A stretch of DNA of 64,000 bases from Nocardia cyriacigeorgica GUH-2 (GTDB lineage: Bacteria > Actinomycetota > Actinomycetes > Mycobacteriales > Mycobacteriaceae). The notes under the pieces are model-generated. The model was not told the origin of the DNA, ran no database searches, and saw only the letters and a list, made by a program, of their open reading frames with translations. The stretch spans positions 1,674,001 through 1,738,000 of the forward strand of contig NC_016887.1 of NCBI RefSeq assembly GCF_000284035.1, in the 5' to 3' direction. This document shows, piece by piece, positions 41,998 to 51,434 of this stretch. How positions within the stretch are numbered: position 1 is the stretch's first letter; every line of letters starts with the position of its first letter. The position numbers and the translations under genes are program-made.

Positions 41998-43251
41998 ATG
42001 AGCGCCGACGGCTACAGCGCGCACGACCGCGAACGCCTGGTCCTGGAAGGTCCGAAAACCGCCGGGCTCACCAGCGACGGCAACGGCCATCGCAGCGACT
42101 TCTCCCGTGACCGCGCCCGTGTCCTGCATTCGGCCGCCCTGCGCAGGCTGGCCGACAAAACCCAGGTCATGGGCCCACGCGACGGTGACACCCCGCGCAC
42201 CAGGCTCACCCATTCGATCGAGGTGGCCCAGATCGGCCGCGGCATCGCCGACGGCCTCGGCTGCGATCCCGATTTGGTCGATCTGGCCGGGCTCGCCCAC
42301 GACATCGGCCACCCGCCCTACGGCCACAACGGCGAGCAGGCACTCGATATCTGGGCCGACCGGTACGGCGGATTCGAGGGCAACGCCCAGAACCTGCGCA
42401 TCCTCACCCGTCTCGAACCCAAGGTGCTCGAGGCCGACGGCACCAGCGCCGGCCTCAATCTGACCAGGGCCGCGCTCGACGCCGCCATCAAATACCCGTG
42501 GCAGCGCACCGGTTCCGGCACCAAGTTCGGCGCCTACGACATCGACGCCGACCGGCTGGCCTGGGTCCGCAAGGGTGCACCGCCGCGCCGCCAGACCCTG
42601 GAATGCCAGATCATGGACTGGTCCGACGACGTCGCCTACTCCGTGCACGATGTCGAGGACGGCATCATCGCCGGCCGCATCGACCTGCGCGCCCTGGCCG
42701 ACCGGGTCGAGCAACGCGCGCTCGCCGAGATGGGTCATGTGCATCACCGGTCGCTGTCGGTCGACGATCTGGTGGCCGCCGCCCAGCGGTTGTCGGAACT
42801 GCCGGTGGTCCGGCGGGTGTTCACCTACGACGGCTCGCTCACCGATTCGGTCGCGCTGAAACGGCTGACCAGCGAGCTTGTCGGCCGGTTCGCCACCGCC
42901 GCGGTCGTCGATACCCGTCGCGTGGCCGGGCCGGGACCGCTCACCCGGTATGCCGCCGACCTGGAGATATCGCCCATCGTCGCTGCCGAGGTCGCCATCC
43001 TCAAAACGGTGGCGCTGCGTTATGTGATGTCGGATCCCGATCACAAACTGCGTCAGGCCGCCCAGCGCGACCGCATCACCGCCGTCGCGGAGAGCCTGCT
43101 CGCGGCCGCGCCGGCGGGCCTGGATCCGCTGCTGCTGCCGTGGTGGGATGCCGCCGCCGACGACACCGCCCGCGCGCGGGTGATCGTCGACCAGATCGCC
43201 TCCTACACCGAAAGCCGGCTGGAACGGATCGCCGCTCGGCTCGAGCACTGA
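41998..43251 (+). CDS. dgt: Deoxyguanosinetriphosphate triphosphohydrolase-like protein
   Basis: 417 residues. HD-domain motifs are [17 protein letters not shown] and [20 protein letters not shown], with the later metal Asp in [13 protein letters not shown]. The C-terminal half is the usual dGTPase-like extension. It hydrolyses dNTPs, typically dGTP, to the deoxynucleoside and triphosphate. Gene order dgt-dnaG is the M. tuberculosis Rv2344c-Rv2343c order and links dNTP control with replication. Confidence 0.95.
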   Translation: MSADGYSAHDRERLVLEGPKTAGLTSDGNGHRSDFSRDRARVLHSAALRRLADKTQVMGPRDGDTPRTRLTHSIEVAQIGRGIADGLGCDPDLVDLAGLAHDIGHPPYGHNGEQALDIWADRYGGFEGNAQNLRILTRLEPKVLEADGTSAGLNLTRAALDAAIKYPWQRTGSGTKFGAYDIDADRLAWVRKGAPPRRQTLECQIMDWSDDVAYSVHDVEDGIIAGRIDLRALADRVEQRALAEMGHVHHRSLSVDDLVAAAQRLSELPVVRRVFTYDGSLTDSVALKRLTSELVGRFATAAVVDTRRVAGPGPLTRYAADLEISPIVAAEVAILKTVALRYVMSDPDHKLRQAAQRDRITAVAESLLAAAPAGLDPLLLPWWDAAADDTARARVIVDQIASYTESRLERIAARLEH

Positions 43252-43334
43252 GGGGTGCCGCTCGCCGAGCGTGACGGCTCGAGCCGGCGATGGCTCCGCG
43301 GCCCGCGTCCGGCGCCGCCCGCTAGACTTCAACA

Positions 43335-45266
43335 GTGCCCGGACGAATCCCAGATCGCGATATCGCAGCGATACGCGAACGCGTCCGGATCGAGGACGTG
43401 GTGGGGGAGTACGTCGCGCTCAAGCGCGGCGGCGCCGATTCGATGAAGGGCCTGTGCCCGTTCCACGACGAGAAATCGCCGTCGTTCCACGTGCGGCCCA
43501 ACCACGGCCTGTTCCACTGCTTCGGCTGCGGCGAGGGCGGTGACGTCTACGCCTTCATCCAGAAGATCGAGCACGTCGGTTTCGTCGAGGCCGTCGAGCA
43601 GCTCGCCGACAAGGTCGGCTACCAGATCAACTACGAGGGCGGCGGCACTTCGGTCCAGCGTGACCGCGGCACCCGCGCCCGGCTGGTCGCCGCCAACGCG
43701 GCCGCGCACGAGTTCTACATGGCCCGGCTGCGCGAACCCGAAGCCGAGGCGGCCCGCGCCTACCTCACCGAGCGCAATTTCGACGCCGCCGCGGCCGCCC
43801 ACTTCGGCTGCGGTTACGCACCGGCCGGCTGGGACACCCTCACCAAATACCTGATGCGCAAAGGCTTCGAGTTCAAGGAACTCGAGGCGGCGGGCCTGTC
43901 CAGGGAGGGCCGGCGCGGCCCGATCGACCGCTTCCACCGTCGGCTGCTGTGGCCCATCCGCAATCTGGCCGGCGAGGTCATCGGGTTCGGTGCGCGCAAG
44001 CTCTTCGACGACGACACCATGCCGGGCAAGTACGTCAACACACCGGAAACGGTGCTGTACAAGAAGTCTCAGGTGCTGTTCGGGCTCGATCACGCCAAAC
44101 GCGAGATCGCCAAGGGGCATCAGGCGGTGGTCGTCGAGGGGTACACCGACGTCATGGCCATGCATCTGGCCGGTGTGAAAACCGCTGTGGCCGCGTGTGG
44201 TACGGCCTTCGGCGACGACCACCTGGCCATCCTGCGCCGGCTGCTGATGGACGACAATTTCTGGCGCGGCGAGATCATCTTCACCTTCGACGGTGACGCG
44301 GCGGGCCAGGCGGCGGCGCTCAAGGCCTTCCTCAACGATCAGAAGGTCGCCGCCCAGATCTATGTCGCCACAACCCCCGACGGGCAGGATCCCTGCGAGC
44401 TGCGCCAGCATTCCGGCGACGCCGCCCTGCGCGATGTGGTGGCCAAACGGCGTCTGCTGTTCGAATTCGCCCTCGACAGCGAGATCGAGAAGCGCAAGGA
44501 CCCCCGCATCAACGACCTGACCCGCGACGGCCAGGTCGAGGTGCTGCGCTGGGGTGTGCCGCTGGTTGCGCAGATCAAAGACCACGGCCGGCGCAAGCGC
44601 TACGCCACCGATCTCGCCGATCGCACCGGCTGGCTGGATGTGCAGACCGTCTACCGCCGCGTCGAAGAAGAGGCCAAACGGCTGCGCACCGGCGGTGCGG
44701 CCACTGGTTCCGCGCGTCGGCCGCGCGAGCAGAACGGCACGACCGATGCCCCGGTAGCGCGGCCGAATCCGAACGATCCGACGCTGCTACCGCAACGCCA
44801 AGCGCTCGCGGCCGGATTGCAGTACCCGTCCATCGCGGGCCCGTCATTCGACGCGCTGGAAACCGAGACGTTCACCCACCCCGCCTATGTGACCATCCGC
44901 ACCCTCATCGCCGAGGCCGGCGGCACCGCGGCGGGCCTGGTGGGCGCCGAATGGGTCGGCGCGGTATCCGACCGCACCGACGACCTCACCGTCCGCGCGC
45001 TGATCTCGGAACTGGCGAGCGAACCGCTGCCGGTGAAGTCGGCCGACGACATCCCGCGCTTCATTACCGGTGTCCTGGCCCGCGCGCAGGAAGGCTTCGT
45101 CGGCCGCCAGATCGCCGAACTGAAATCGAAACTGCACCGGGTGTCGTCCACCGAACAATCCGAGGCCTACCTGGCATTGTTCGGTGATCTGGTGGCGTTG
45201 GAGCAGTACCGCAAGAGCCTGCTCGAGCAGGCCATGGGCAATTCGGACGACTTCGCCCCGCACTGA
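43335..45266 (+). CDS. dnaG: DNA primase
   Basis: 643 residues, GTG start at 43335. The N-terminal CHC2 zinc finger is CPFHDEKSPSFHV with HCFGCGEGG. TOPRIM core: VVVEGYTDVMAMHLAG and FTFDGDAAGQAA. The C-terminal helicase-binding domain is present from about residue 480. It synthesises RNA primers for lagging-strand replication with DnaB. Complete and of normal length. Confidence 0.97.
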   Translation: MPGRIPDRDIAAIRERVRIEDVVGEYVALKRGGADSMKGLCPFHDEKSPSFHVRPNHGLFHCFGCGEGGDVYAFIQKIEHVGFVEAVEQLADKVGYQINYEGGGTSVQRDRGTRARLVAANAAAHEFYMARLREPEAEAARAYLTERNFDAAAAAHFGCGYAPAGWDTLTKYLMRKGFEFKELEAAGLSREGRRGPIDRFHRRLLWPIRNLAGEVIGFGARKLFDDDTMPGKYVNTPETVLYKKSQVLFGLDHAKREIAKGHQAVVVEGYTDVMAMHLAGVKTAVAACGTAFGDDHLAILRRLLMDDNFWRGEIIFTFDGDAAGQAAALKAFLNDQKVAAQIYVATTPDGQDPCELRQHSGDAALRDVVAKRRLLFEFALDSEIEKRKDPRINDLTRDGQVEVLRWGVPLVAQIKDHGRRKRYATDLADRTGWLDVQTVYRRVEEEAKRLRTGGAATGSARRPREQNGTTDAPVARPNPNDPTLLPQRQALAAGLQYPSIAGPSFDALETETFTHPAYVTIRTLIAEAGGTAAGLVGAEWVGAVSDRTDDLTVRALISELASEPLPVKSADDIPRFITGVLARAQEGFVGRQIAELKSKLHRVSSTEQSEAYLALFGDLVALEQYRKSLLEQAMGNSDDFAPH

Positions 45267-45286
45267 GTGACTTTCCGCGAGTTCCT

Positions 45287-45306
45287 CGTCGGTTCACCGA
45301 CCGACG
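45287..45306. terminator. Short stem-loop after dnaG
   Basis: CGTCGGT (45287-45293) pairs with ACCGACG (45300-45306), loop TCACCG, between the convergent dnaG and the small membrane-protein gene. Confidence 0.5.
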
Positions 45307-45316
45307 GCTCCGCGGC

Positions 45317-45562
45317 TCAGCGCCGCAGCTGGTCGTGCGGCACCAGCACGGTGGTGCGCTCGTCGATCGGCTCCATCGGTTCCAACGCCGGCCGGGTGCT
45401 GAGCTTGTCCGACAGTTTCTGCCTGCTCACCTGGACGAGCTTGCGGGTGACCGGGCTCCCCGTGACCGCGCGAGTGGCCGCGCTGATCTGCTCATAGCGC
45501 GCCCGCCCGGCCTTGCTGCCGAGCACATACCCGGCCGCGATGCCGATCATCAACCGCAGCAT
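45317..45562 (-). CDS. Small membrane-associated protein (YtxH-like)
   Basis: 81 residues from ATG 45562, with GGAGGAG 9 bases upstream. The first 17 residues form a glycine-rich helix (MLRLMIGIAAGYVLGSKAGR), as in YtxH-type and related small actinobacterial proteins. A basic helical region (ARYEQISAATRAV, RKLVQVSRQKLSDK) and a short tail follow. It commonly sits next to dnaG in this lineage. Function unknown. Confidence 0.75.
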   Translation of the reverse strand: MLRLMIGIAAGYVLGSKAGRARYEQISAATRAVTGSPVTRKLVQVSRQKLSDKLSTRPALEPMEPIDERTTVLVPHDQLRR

Positions 45563-45760
45563 CTGTTCGAGCTCCTCCCGTTCGCCTGTCCGCGGCCTAC
45601 ATCCTGCCCGACACCCACCATCCCTGTCGATCCGCCCACCCGCAGACTCCCCGCTCAGCGCCCCCTCCACCCCCTCTGACAACACGATTTGGGCCCCCGC
45701 CCACCCATACGCTAAAGTTTCACCTCGGCTCGCCCAGTACAGGAAGAGCCCACAGGATAG

Positions 45761-45833
45761 TCCCCTATAGCTCAATTGGCAGAGCAGCCGACTGTTAATC
45801 GGCAGGTTTCTGGTTCGAGTCCAGATGGGGGAG
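45761..45833 (+). tRNA. tRNA-Asn (GTT)
   Basis: 73-base cloverleaf. Acceptor TCCCCTA pairs with TGGGGGA (45826-45832), discriminator G. Anticodon stem GCCGA/TCGGC encloses CTGTTAA with anticodon GTT at 45794-45796. The T arm is TCTGG-TTCGAGT-CCAGA. CCA is not encoded. A recombinase remnant begins directly downstream, so this tRNA is a probable integration site. Confidence 0.97.
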
Positions 45834-45841
45834 CAGGAAAA

Positions 45842-45885
45842 GGCCTCTGACCAGCAGTTCACTCTGCACGGTCAGGGGCCATTTT
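45842..45885. terminator. Stem-loop with T tract after tRNA-Asn
   Basis: GGCCTCTGACC (45842-45852) pairs with GGTCAGGGGCC (45870-45880) with one G-U, followed by ATTTTC and preceded by GGAAAA. It can end both the tRNA transcript and the converging recombinase remnant. Confidence 0.8.
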
Positions 45886-46670
45886 CGTACCACGGCCGCC
45901 GAACTCGCAACTAAGTCTCAAGAAAGTCGCGTCACGTCCGATTGCGGCGTCATCCTGCGCCGGCTTGCCGAGCCCGGCCATCACCGCACTGTGGACGACC
46001 GCAGCCGCGGTGTGATGCACCCGCCCTCGGGCCATGTACTTTCGCTGAGTCATGGCCGGATCGGCGTGCTGCAGGACGTCGGCGGTGACCCTCGCCGACA
46101 ACCCTTCGTCATCCAAGATCATTGCGACGAGTTTGCGGAACGAGTAGGGGACGACATCGTCCGGTAGCCCGAGGGCCTCGCGGACACGTTGCCATTGATG
46201 GTTGACGTTCACCGGGTCGCGCAGTGTCCATTTCGATGTCGGGAAGATCAGGTCAACGTCGTAGTTGCCAGGGGGTGGGCAGTCCCGCTTCCTCTTCCGT
46301 AGCAGCTCCCACCGTCGGTCGAGGACCTCAACGGCGAAATCGGGGAGCGCAATCGTGCCTTGGGGATTCTTCGGGTCGTCGTCGTTGACGACGCGGACCA
46401 GTCCCTTTCCAGGGATGCGCACGACCTTGCCGACAGTCCGGATTGTCCGGCGTTCCCGGTCGTAGAACGGCCATGCGAGGCCGAGCACCTGGCTGGGGCG
46501 TTGGCCGGTTGCGCCCATGATCGCGATAACGTCGGCGAGGTCTGCGCCCTCGCAGAATTGTGCGACCGTCGGAGGGGTATAGGAACGGATCCCTCGCTTC
46601 TCCTCGGCTTTGGTCAGTTTCCGTGGGCATGGCACCGTGGACCAATACACCGATGCCAAGATGAAGCAGA
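45859..46670 (-). pseudogene. Tyrosine recombinase (phage-type integrase), 5'-truncated
   Basis: Only the catalytic half is present, about 265 residues. Motifs: box I Arg in IMGATGQRPSQVLGLAW, then VPYSFRKLVAMILDDEGLSA (the HxxR box, with Ser where His is usual), and LQHADPAMTQRKYMARG (His and Tyr nucleophile). It matches actinobacterial integrases with an SFRK-type box II. The core-binding N-terminus is missing: coding likeness ends near 46670, where the oppositely oriented aldo/keto reductase fragment begins. No start codon with a ribosome site is available there. Adjacent to tRNA-Asn with only the terminator between, the standard place for an integrase of a tRNA-targeted island. Confidence 0.75.
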
Positions 46671-47580
46671 ACTCATCGACACCAATGTGCGCTGCTACAG
46701 CCGCTTGACCCCCTGTCCACCATTCGGGGACCTCAATTTGCCCCGCGACGCCGTCGTGATCACCTCCAAGGTCGGATACTTCCGCGGAACGGCCGCACAC
46801 GGCTATCAGCCCCTGCACATGCGCCACCAGCTCGAACAAACCCTGCACAACCTCGGCACCGACCACCTCGACATCTACTTCTTCCACCACCCCGACTTCG
46901 GCGGCAACGACACCTACCTCGACGCAGCAATCGACACCATGCGCAGATTCCGCGACCAAGGGCTCATCCGCGCGATCGGCATGCGCGGGCCACACCGGCA
47001 CGCCCTTGACCGGCTCACCGGCGCCACCACCGGCAACAAATACCAGCGCTTCGTGCAACTGTTCAACAACATCGACCCAGACGTGCTGGCCGTCCGCGAC
47101 AACCTGCTCACGCCCCAATCCCGGGCCGGAATCTTCCAACTCGCCGACCACCACAACTGCGGCGTCCTGATCACCAAACCCCTCGCCCAAGGCCTGCTCA
47201 CCGGCAGCCACCACCCCACCCGGCCCCGCCAATTCGGACCCGGCGACCACCGATCCCGCAAACGCTGGTTCACACCGACGGCAGTCACGATCATCACCGA
47301 CGGACTCGACCAACTCCGACGCCTCGCCGGCCCCGACCCCGCTGACCTGATCCGCATCGCTCTGTGGTCGTGCCTGCAACGCAGTGACAACGCCGCAGTC
47401 CTGGTCGGAGTCACCAGAGCCGAACAGATCACCACCAACATGACCTGCCTCGGCGACCCGCCGCCTGCCCACACCATCGACACCGCGCGCCGCATCACGG
47501 CCGACGTTCAACAGCGGCTAGACGCCACTGGGCAGGTCTTCACCGACGAACCACAACCGAAAGACGCTCACCATGGATGA
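46660..47580 (+). pseudogene. Aldo/keto reductase, 5'-truncated
   Basis: About 300 residues of an aldo/keto reductase lacking roughly the first 40. Visible features: LIDTNVRCYS (degraded catalytic Asp/Tyr segment), LPRDAVVITSKVGYFRG, LGTDHLDIYFFHHPDF, FRDQGLIRAIGMRG, and the cofactor-binding KPLAQGLLTG near the end. No plausible start exists at its left end; a GTG at 46684 would give 298 residues without the early barrel strands. The junction with the truncated integrase suggests a deletion or recombination event. Its stop overlaps the next gene by 8 bases, so the downstream partner was once its operon mate. Confidence 0.65.
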
Positions 47581-48289
47581 CCGCCGTGCAATCTGCATCT
47601 CCTGCGCCGAAATCGAACGCCGCCCCGACTCCCACCTGCTGTGGGACCTCCTCGGCCGCGACATCGGCGAATCGTATCTACTTTACGAAAGCGAGAACTT
47701 CATCGTCGTCCCCGGCGCGGGCGCCCTCGTCCCCGGCTACACCCTCATCATCCCGCGCGAGCACATCCTGTCGCTCGGCTACCTCCCAGACCACCTCGAC
47801 ACCGAATTCGACACCCTCCTCACCGGTGTCAAAACCTGGCTCACCGCCGAATTCGGGGCAGAAGCCCATGTTTTCGAGCACGGCGCGAAGAACTTCCGGG
47901 AAAAAGGCGGCGCCTGCGCCGACCACGCCCACACCCAAGTCGCCCCGATCGGCACCACCGACATCTACCTCACCGCACTACAACGCGACTTCACCACCAC
48001 CGAAACCAGCACCTACCTCGACGCCGCCCGCGATACCGTCGCCAGAGGGGACGGGCACCCCTACCTGTTCACCCACTCCGACACCCACGGCGGTGCCATC
48101 GCTATCGCCACCGGCGCCAAAAGCCAATACTTCCGCCGCCTCCTCGCCGCACAAATCAGCAAACCCGACGAATGGGACGGCGTACTCTTCCCCTTCCTCG
48201 ACAACATGCGCGCAACCATCGACGCCGCACTGACACTGCCCAAATACCTGGAACCTGGCACAGAGGGCGGGAGCAGGAAACGGCGGTGA
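47573..48289 (+). CDS. HIT-like superfamily protein
   Basis: 238 residues; ATG 47573 overlaps the aldo/keto reductase stop. HIT/GalT-like fold: LYESENFIVVPGAGALVPGY, TLIIPREHILSLG, VFEHGAKN and CADHAHTQVAPI (His-x-His-x-Gln, the GalT/aprataxin-like variant of the HIT triad). An N-terminal CISC pair may bind zinc. Such proteins hydrolyse or transfer nucleotides. The pairing with an aldo/keto reductase suggests a role in a small-molecule pathway, but the rest of any cluster is absent. With its partner broken it may be non-functional or drifting, though its frame is intact. Confidence 0.8.
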   Translation: MDDRRAICISCAEIERRPDSHLLWDLLGRDIGESYLLYESENFIVVPGAGALVPGYTLIIPREHILSLGYLPDHLDTEFDTLLTGVKTWLTAEFGAEAHVFEHGAKNFREKGGACADHAHTQVAPIGTTDIYLTALQRDFTTTETSTYLDAARDTVARGDGHPYLFTHSDTHGGAIAIATGAKSQYFRRLLAAQISKPDEWDGVLFPFLDNMRATIDAALTLPKYLEPGTEGGSRKRR

Positions 48290-48387
48290 CAGTGACAGTC
48301 ATCTCGGCCACACCGCAGAGCGCCGTCATTTCGATTCAGCTCGCCGAATTTCGTGTTCGCGGTAGCGACTGATCATAGGATCGGGCC

Positions 48388-48822
48388 GTGCAGCTGCGAG
48401 AGTTCATCGGCCCGCCGATCGCCGAACGCGAGCTGACCAGAAATGGCGAGCGGGTTCTGGTCAAGTTCGCACTACCCGCTCAATTCGACGGCGGCAGTGG
48501 CTACGGGTGCTCGATCCGAATCGACGGCATCCCAGAACACACGACGGTGTACACGATCGGCGGAGTCGATTCGGAGCATGCGCTGATCCAGGCCCTCCAG
48601 TTCGCTGATCGCATCGTCTCCGACGCCGGTTGTCTGTGGAACGCCAGCTCCGATCTCGGACTCGTCCCACCGCGATTCGGCCACGACCTTCTCGCCTGCC
48701 TCCGCACGGAAGACGCCGGTGCGCAACGTGAACAGTCGACCGCGTCGGAGCGGCAGCAGTCGGAGAATGCACGGGCGACGGTGAGAACGACGCAATGGGC
48801 AGGCAACGATGAGCAACGATGA
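48388..48822 (+). CDS. Hypothetical protein, 144 residues
   Basis: GTG start at 48388. I do not recognise a family with certainty. The first 105 residues look folded: MQLREFIGPPIAERELTRNG, VLVKFALPAQFDGGSGYGCS, VDSEHALIQALQFADRIV. A polar Gln/Glu/Arg tail follows. It resembles small actinobacterial proteins found near integrases and in islands (DUF6968-like, from memory only). It overlaps a short frame beginning at 48809 whose continuation is disrupted. Confidence 0.6.
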   Translation: MQLREFIGPPIAERELTRNGERVLVKFALPAQFDGGSGYGCSIRIDGIPEHTTVYTIGGVDSEHALIQALQFADRIVSDAGCLWNASSDLGLVPPRFGHDLLACLRTEDAGAQREQSTASERQQSENARATVRTTQWAGNDEQR

Positions 48823-48910
48823 CCAGGATGCTGGGTTCGAGTATGCCCAGCAGGATCCAGCCTTTCGCGACTGGCTGGCAGCCATGGACGCTCAGCGGCG
48901 GAGCGTCCGC
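48809..48910 (+). pseudogene. 5' fragment of a small hypothetical gene
   Basis: ATG 48809 overlaps the end of the 48388 gene. The first 30 codons read as plausible protein (MSNDDQDAGFEYAQQDPAFR, DWLAAMDAQRR). Beyond about 48910 the same frame runs antisense over the integrase remnant and becomes Arg/Ala-rich shadow sequence. It appears to be a gene start cut off by the integrase fragment. Confidence 0.4.
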
Positions 48911-49200
48911 CACGGCTGTTCCGTCGAACGATTGCGTTCTGGCGGGCTTCTTCGACAAGTGCCTGAAGCTCGAGAGAGGTTGGTTCGTCTATGCCGCGGT
49001 GCGGCCTCCGCTGCGCAAGCTTTCGCCAGTAGCGGAGGTAGGTCCGCCGCGCCTTCCGACACCGCTGCCTCGACCCGCTGTGTGTACTCGGCAAAGGTTG
49101 GAGTTCGACCATTCTCGTGTGGCGTTCGCAGCAGTGCTTCGGGCTGGACACCGAGGCGAGCGAGAAGTGCCCGTGCGACCTCTAGATCATTGGTGGTCAT
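48880..49200 (-). pseudogene. Second tyrosine recombinase: N-terminal fragment with frameshift
   Basis: ATG at 49200 overlaps the AbrB-like stop (ATGA). It reads TTNDLEVARALLARLGVQPE, then TPTFAEYTQRVEAAVSEG. Near 49045-49055 the homology moves one frame over: RRTYLRYWRKLAQRRPHRGI, DEPTSLELQALVEEARQ, RRNSRGGRSAAE. This is the core-binding (SAM-like) domain of an actinobacterial integrase family that regularly follows an AbrB-like gene. After about 48890 the sequence is lost; no catalytic domain follows. The family differs from the remnant at 45859. Confidence 0.6.
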
Positions 49201-49643
49201 GGCGCTGCCGACCGATCGCCAAGACCATCGGAGAGCGTGTCCTCGACAACTCCGGGTGGGATGACCGCGACAGTAGCGCACTCCGGCAATGGGATGAGTA
49301 GGACGCAATCTCCCGGGAGGATACCGAGGGCGCGGTGAATGGCGACGGGCAGGTGAATCTGCCCGAACGGCCCCACTGTGAAGCGGTGGTCGGACCGGTC
49401 GGTACTCCGAATGAGAATCACACCTCGGCTAACGGCGTATGTGATGGCATGACCAGTCCCCCAGCCCATCGCATTGAATGCGGAGCGGCCCGACACTCGC
49501 GCTCGGTCACTTACAACCGATGAGAAGAAGGAGAAGCTCGACGAAGCGGTTCGTGGGGCTGTCGCGTAGGCCCGTTGCGGGAGGGGCAGCCCAGACGGCG
49601 TGGAGCCAAGAACGGCAGTGAATTGATCGTGTCGAATCAGCAT
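49197..49643 (-). CDS. AbrB/MazE/SpoVT-like DNA-binding protein, upstream partner of an integrase
   Basis: 148 residues if started at 49643; an internal Met (MGWGTGHAITYA) about 57 residues in would give the minimal form. The C-terminal half has the swapped-hairpin type sequence: GVILIRSTDRSDHRFTVGPF, GQIHLPVAIHRALGILPGDC, VLLIPLPECATVAVIPP. This small regulator-like protein typically precedes and overlaps the integrase of the type broken at 48880. The N-terminal 50 residues (Ser/Phe-rich) are less convincing and the gene may start later. Confidence 0.6.
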   Translation of the reverse strand: MLIRHDQFTAVLGSTPSGLPLPQRAYATAPRTASSSFSFFSSVVSDRARVSGRSAFNAMGWGTGHAITYAVSRGVILIRSTDRSDHRFTVGPFGQIHLPVAIHRALGILPGDCVLLIPLPECATVAVIPPGVVEDTLSDGLGDRSAAP

Positions 49644-50295
49644 AGGACGCTCTGTTCAATCCTGTGTCTGCCAATTCTCCCGACTCCATGAAACCTGAGA
49701 TTCAGAGATTACGCCACCCTGGCCTGAGGGACGCCATCGTTCCGCTGGCCCGGCCGCGCCGACCGTAGCGCCGACTGCGTCTCCGGGATACGTCTGCTCA
49801 TGATACTGCGACCAGCACTACGACGGCCGCCGCGTACTTCCCTGTCAAGCACCCGGAATGGCAGGAGCCCGCGAGGGCGGACTCGGTAGTGCTCGGCACG
49901 GTGTCAACGTCATCAACGGCCTCGGTAAACCCAACTCCCACGCCCTGATGATCAAGGAGCCCCTCGTGCTGCCCCGGTACCTCTGGTCAGCGCAACAAGA
50001 CGCGGATTCCGACCTGCTCGGACATTGTTTCCCTCTGAATCGCTGCTCACGGTGCTCCCGCAGTCAATCACCACGCGCCCCAACACAAGACCGATTCCGA
50101 GGTCTTCGACCCTGAACGGTTCGCGCCCGATCGACGACACAGGGGTGAGAGTCATCGGGCCTATTTGGTGAGATGTCGACACTCGGAACGAAGAATAAGC
50201 TCTCGCCCTACCAGCAGCGGACATCCGCCGAACAGTAGGCCTCGCCCGCACGTAGCCGCAGGCGAATCCTCCGAACTGCTCGGACAACTCGCGTG
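49644..50295 (+). pseudogene. Gene-poor stretch with cytochrome P450 debris
   Basis: No intact gene. Two plus-strand fragments recall a cytochrome P450 C-terminal half. HALMIKEPLVLPRYLW (about 49943-49990) is like the helix K ...IKExLRLxP segment. DSEVFDPERFAPDRRHRGES (50093-50152) is like the DPxxFxPERF segment before the heme loop. They lie in different frames and the heme Cys motif is not found. The rest looks like non-coding or decayed sequence. Confidence 0.45.
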
Positions 50296-51306
50296 TCATG
50301 TACGCCGGAACTCGTTGGGAGAGCGGCCGGTCCATCGCTTGAAGGCGTGTGAGAAGTTGGCGAGGTCGCTGTATCCGAGATCCGTGGCGATCTCACTCAC
50401 CGACATGGATCGGTCGAGTAGCCGCAGCATCGCACGTTCGCGCAGGACTGACTGGCACAACGCGCGAAAGGTGGTCCCCTCCTCGGCGAGGCGACGCTTG
50501 AGCGTGCTGGTGGACATCGACAGCTCGTGGGCGACCGACTGGCTACTTCTTCGTCCCGGGTCTTTCTCCAACAGCCGTCGTACCTTCTCCGACAACGGTA
50601 TGGCTCCGCTGCGCTGGTCGAGAGTTCGTTGCAGATCGACGATGGCGAGTCGATACGCTACGGGATCGGAGAACCGGCAGACCTCGTTGAGCGTGGCGGC
50701 AGGGATATGGAGGAACGATGTCGGAGCGTCGAAGAACACGCGCCCGGCTAGCATATTTTCGTGACCGGTCGGGAAGGCTGGCGCCGACCAGCTCAGATGG
50801 AGTGATATGGTCCGTACTTCGTCGGCGAGCATGTCGAGCAGCCGCACTAGCGCCGACCCACTGTAGGTGACGACCAGGCAGTCCAGAGCCGGATCACGTG
50901 TGTGTCCGGTAAGCCCGACAGTGAGGCCGTGCTCACTTGGATGGAACTGTGGGCTGACCGCTGTCGAAATCAACGGCAGGTATGTGAGCAGCTCTACGAT
51001 CTCGGCCACCGACCCGGCGCTCACCAGCGGGAAACTCAGCGGGCCGAAGGATGTCAGCTGGGCCTGTTCGGCGAACGCGAAGCCGAGCAGGGTTGCCTGG
51101 TCGGCATCGAGCTCGGGGTAGACCTCCCGAAACCAGCGCAGCGGGATCTGGACGTCATTCTTGATCAGGGCCGGCTCGTCGATTCCTTCGCGAACCATGA
51201 TGTTGCGAAGTTGTGCGACGGTATCTGGGTCAAGCGCTTGGCTCTCGAGCAGCTGAACGAACACGAGCGGGGGGACACCGGCGTCGCCACGGTATGCCCC
51301 CATCAT
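50296..51306 (-). CDS. AraC family regulator of the P450 operon
   Basis: 336 residues from ATG 51306. The N-terminal ligand domain is of the arabinose-binding-like/OruR type (LRWFREVYPELDADQATLLG, LTSFGPLSFPLVSAGSV). The C-terminal double HTH reads VAHELSMSTSTLKRRLAEEG, then SVSEIATDLGYSDLANFSHA and FKRWTGRSPNEFRR. Divergent from the ferredoxin-P450-reductase operon with 128 bases between. CYP153-type alkane hydroxylase operons are commonly accompanied by an AraC activator. It is predicted to activate the operon in response to an alkane or its oxidised product. Confidence 0.92.
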   Translation of the reverse strand: MMGAYRGDAGVPPLVFVQLLESQALDPDTVAQLRNIMVREGIDEPALIKNDVQIPLRWFREVYPELDADQATLLGFAFAEQAQLTSFGPLSFPLVSAGSVAEIVELLTYLPLISTAVSPQFHPSEHGLTVGLTGHTRDPALDCLVVTYSGSALVRLLDMLADEVRTISLHLSWSAPAFPTGHENMLAGRVFFDAPTSFLHIPAATLNEVCRFSDPVAYRLAIVDLQRTLDQRSGAIPLSEKVRRLLEKDPGRRSSQSVAHELSMSTSTLKRRLAEEGTTFRALCQSVLRERAMLRLLDRSMSVSEIATDLGYSDLANFSHAFKRWTGRSPNEFRRT

Positions 51307-51434
51307 TTGATGTCACCGTCATCTCGCTGAGCCGAATTCACAAGTTTCTGCCCCTGTCGAACATAGCCGTCGATCACCTCTTCGGCAAGACTTTTACCAG
51401 GTATTCACATCGAGGCTACGTATCAGGAGTTGCC

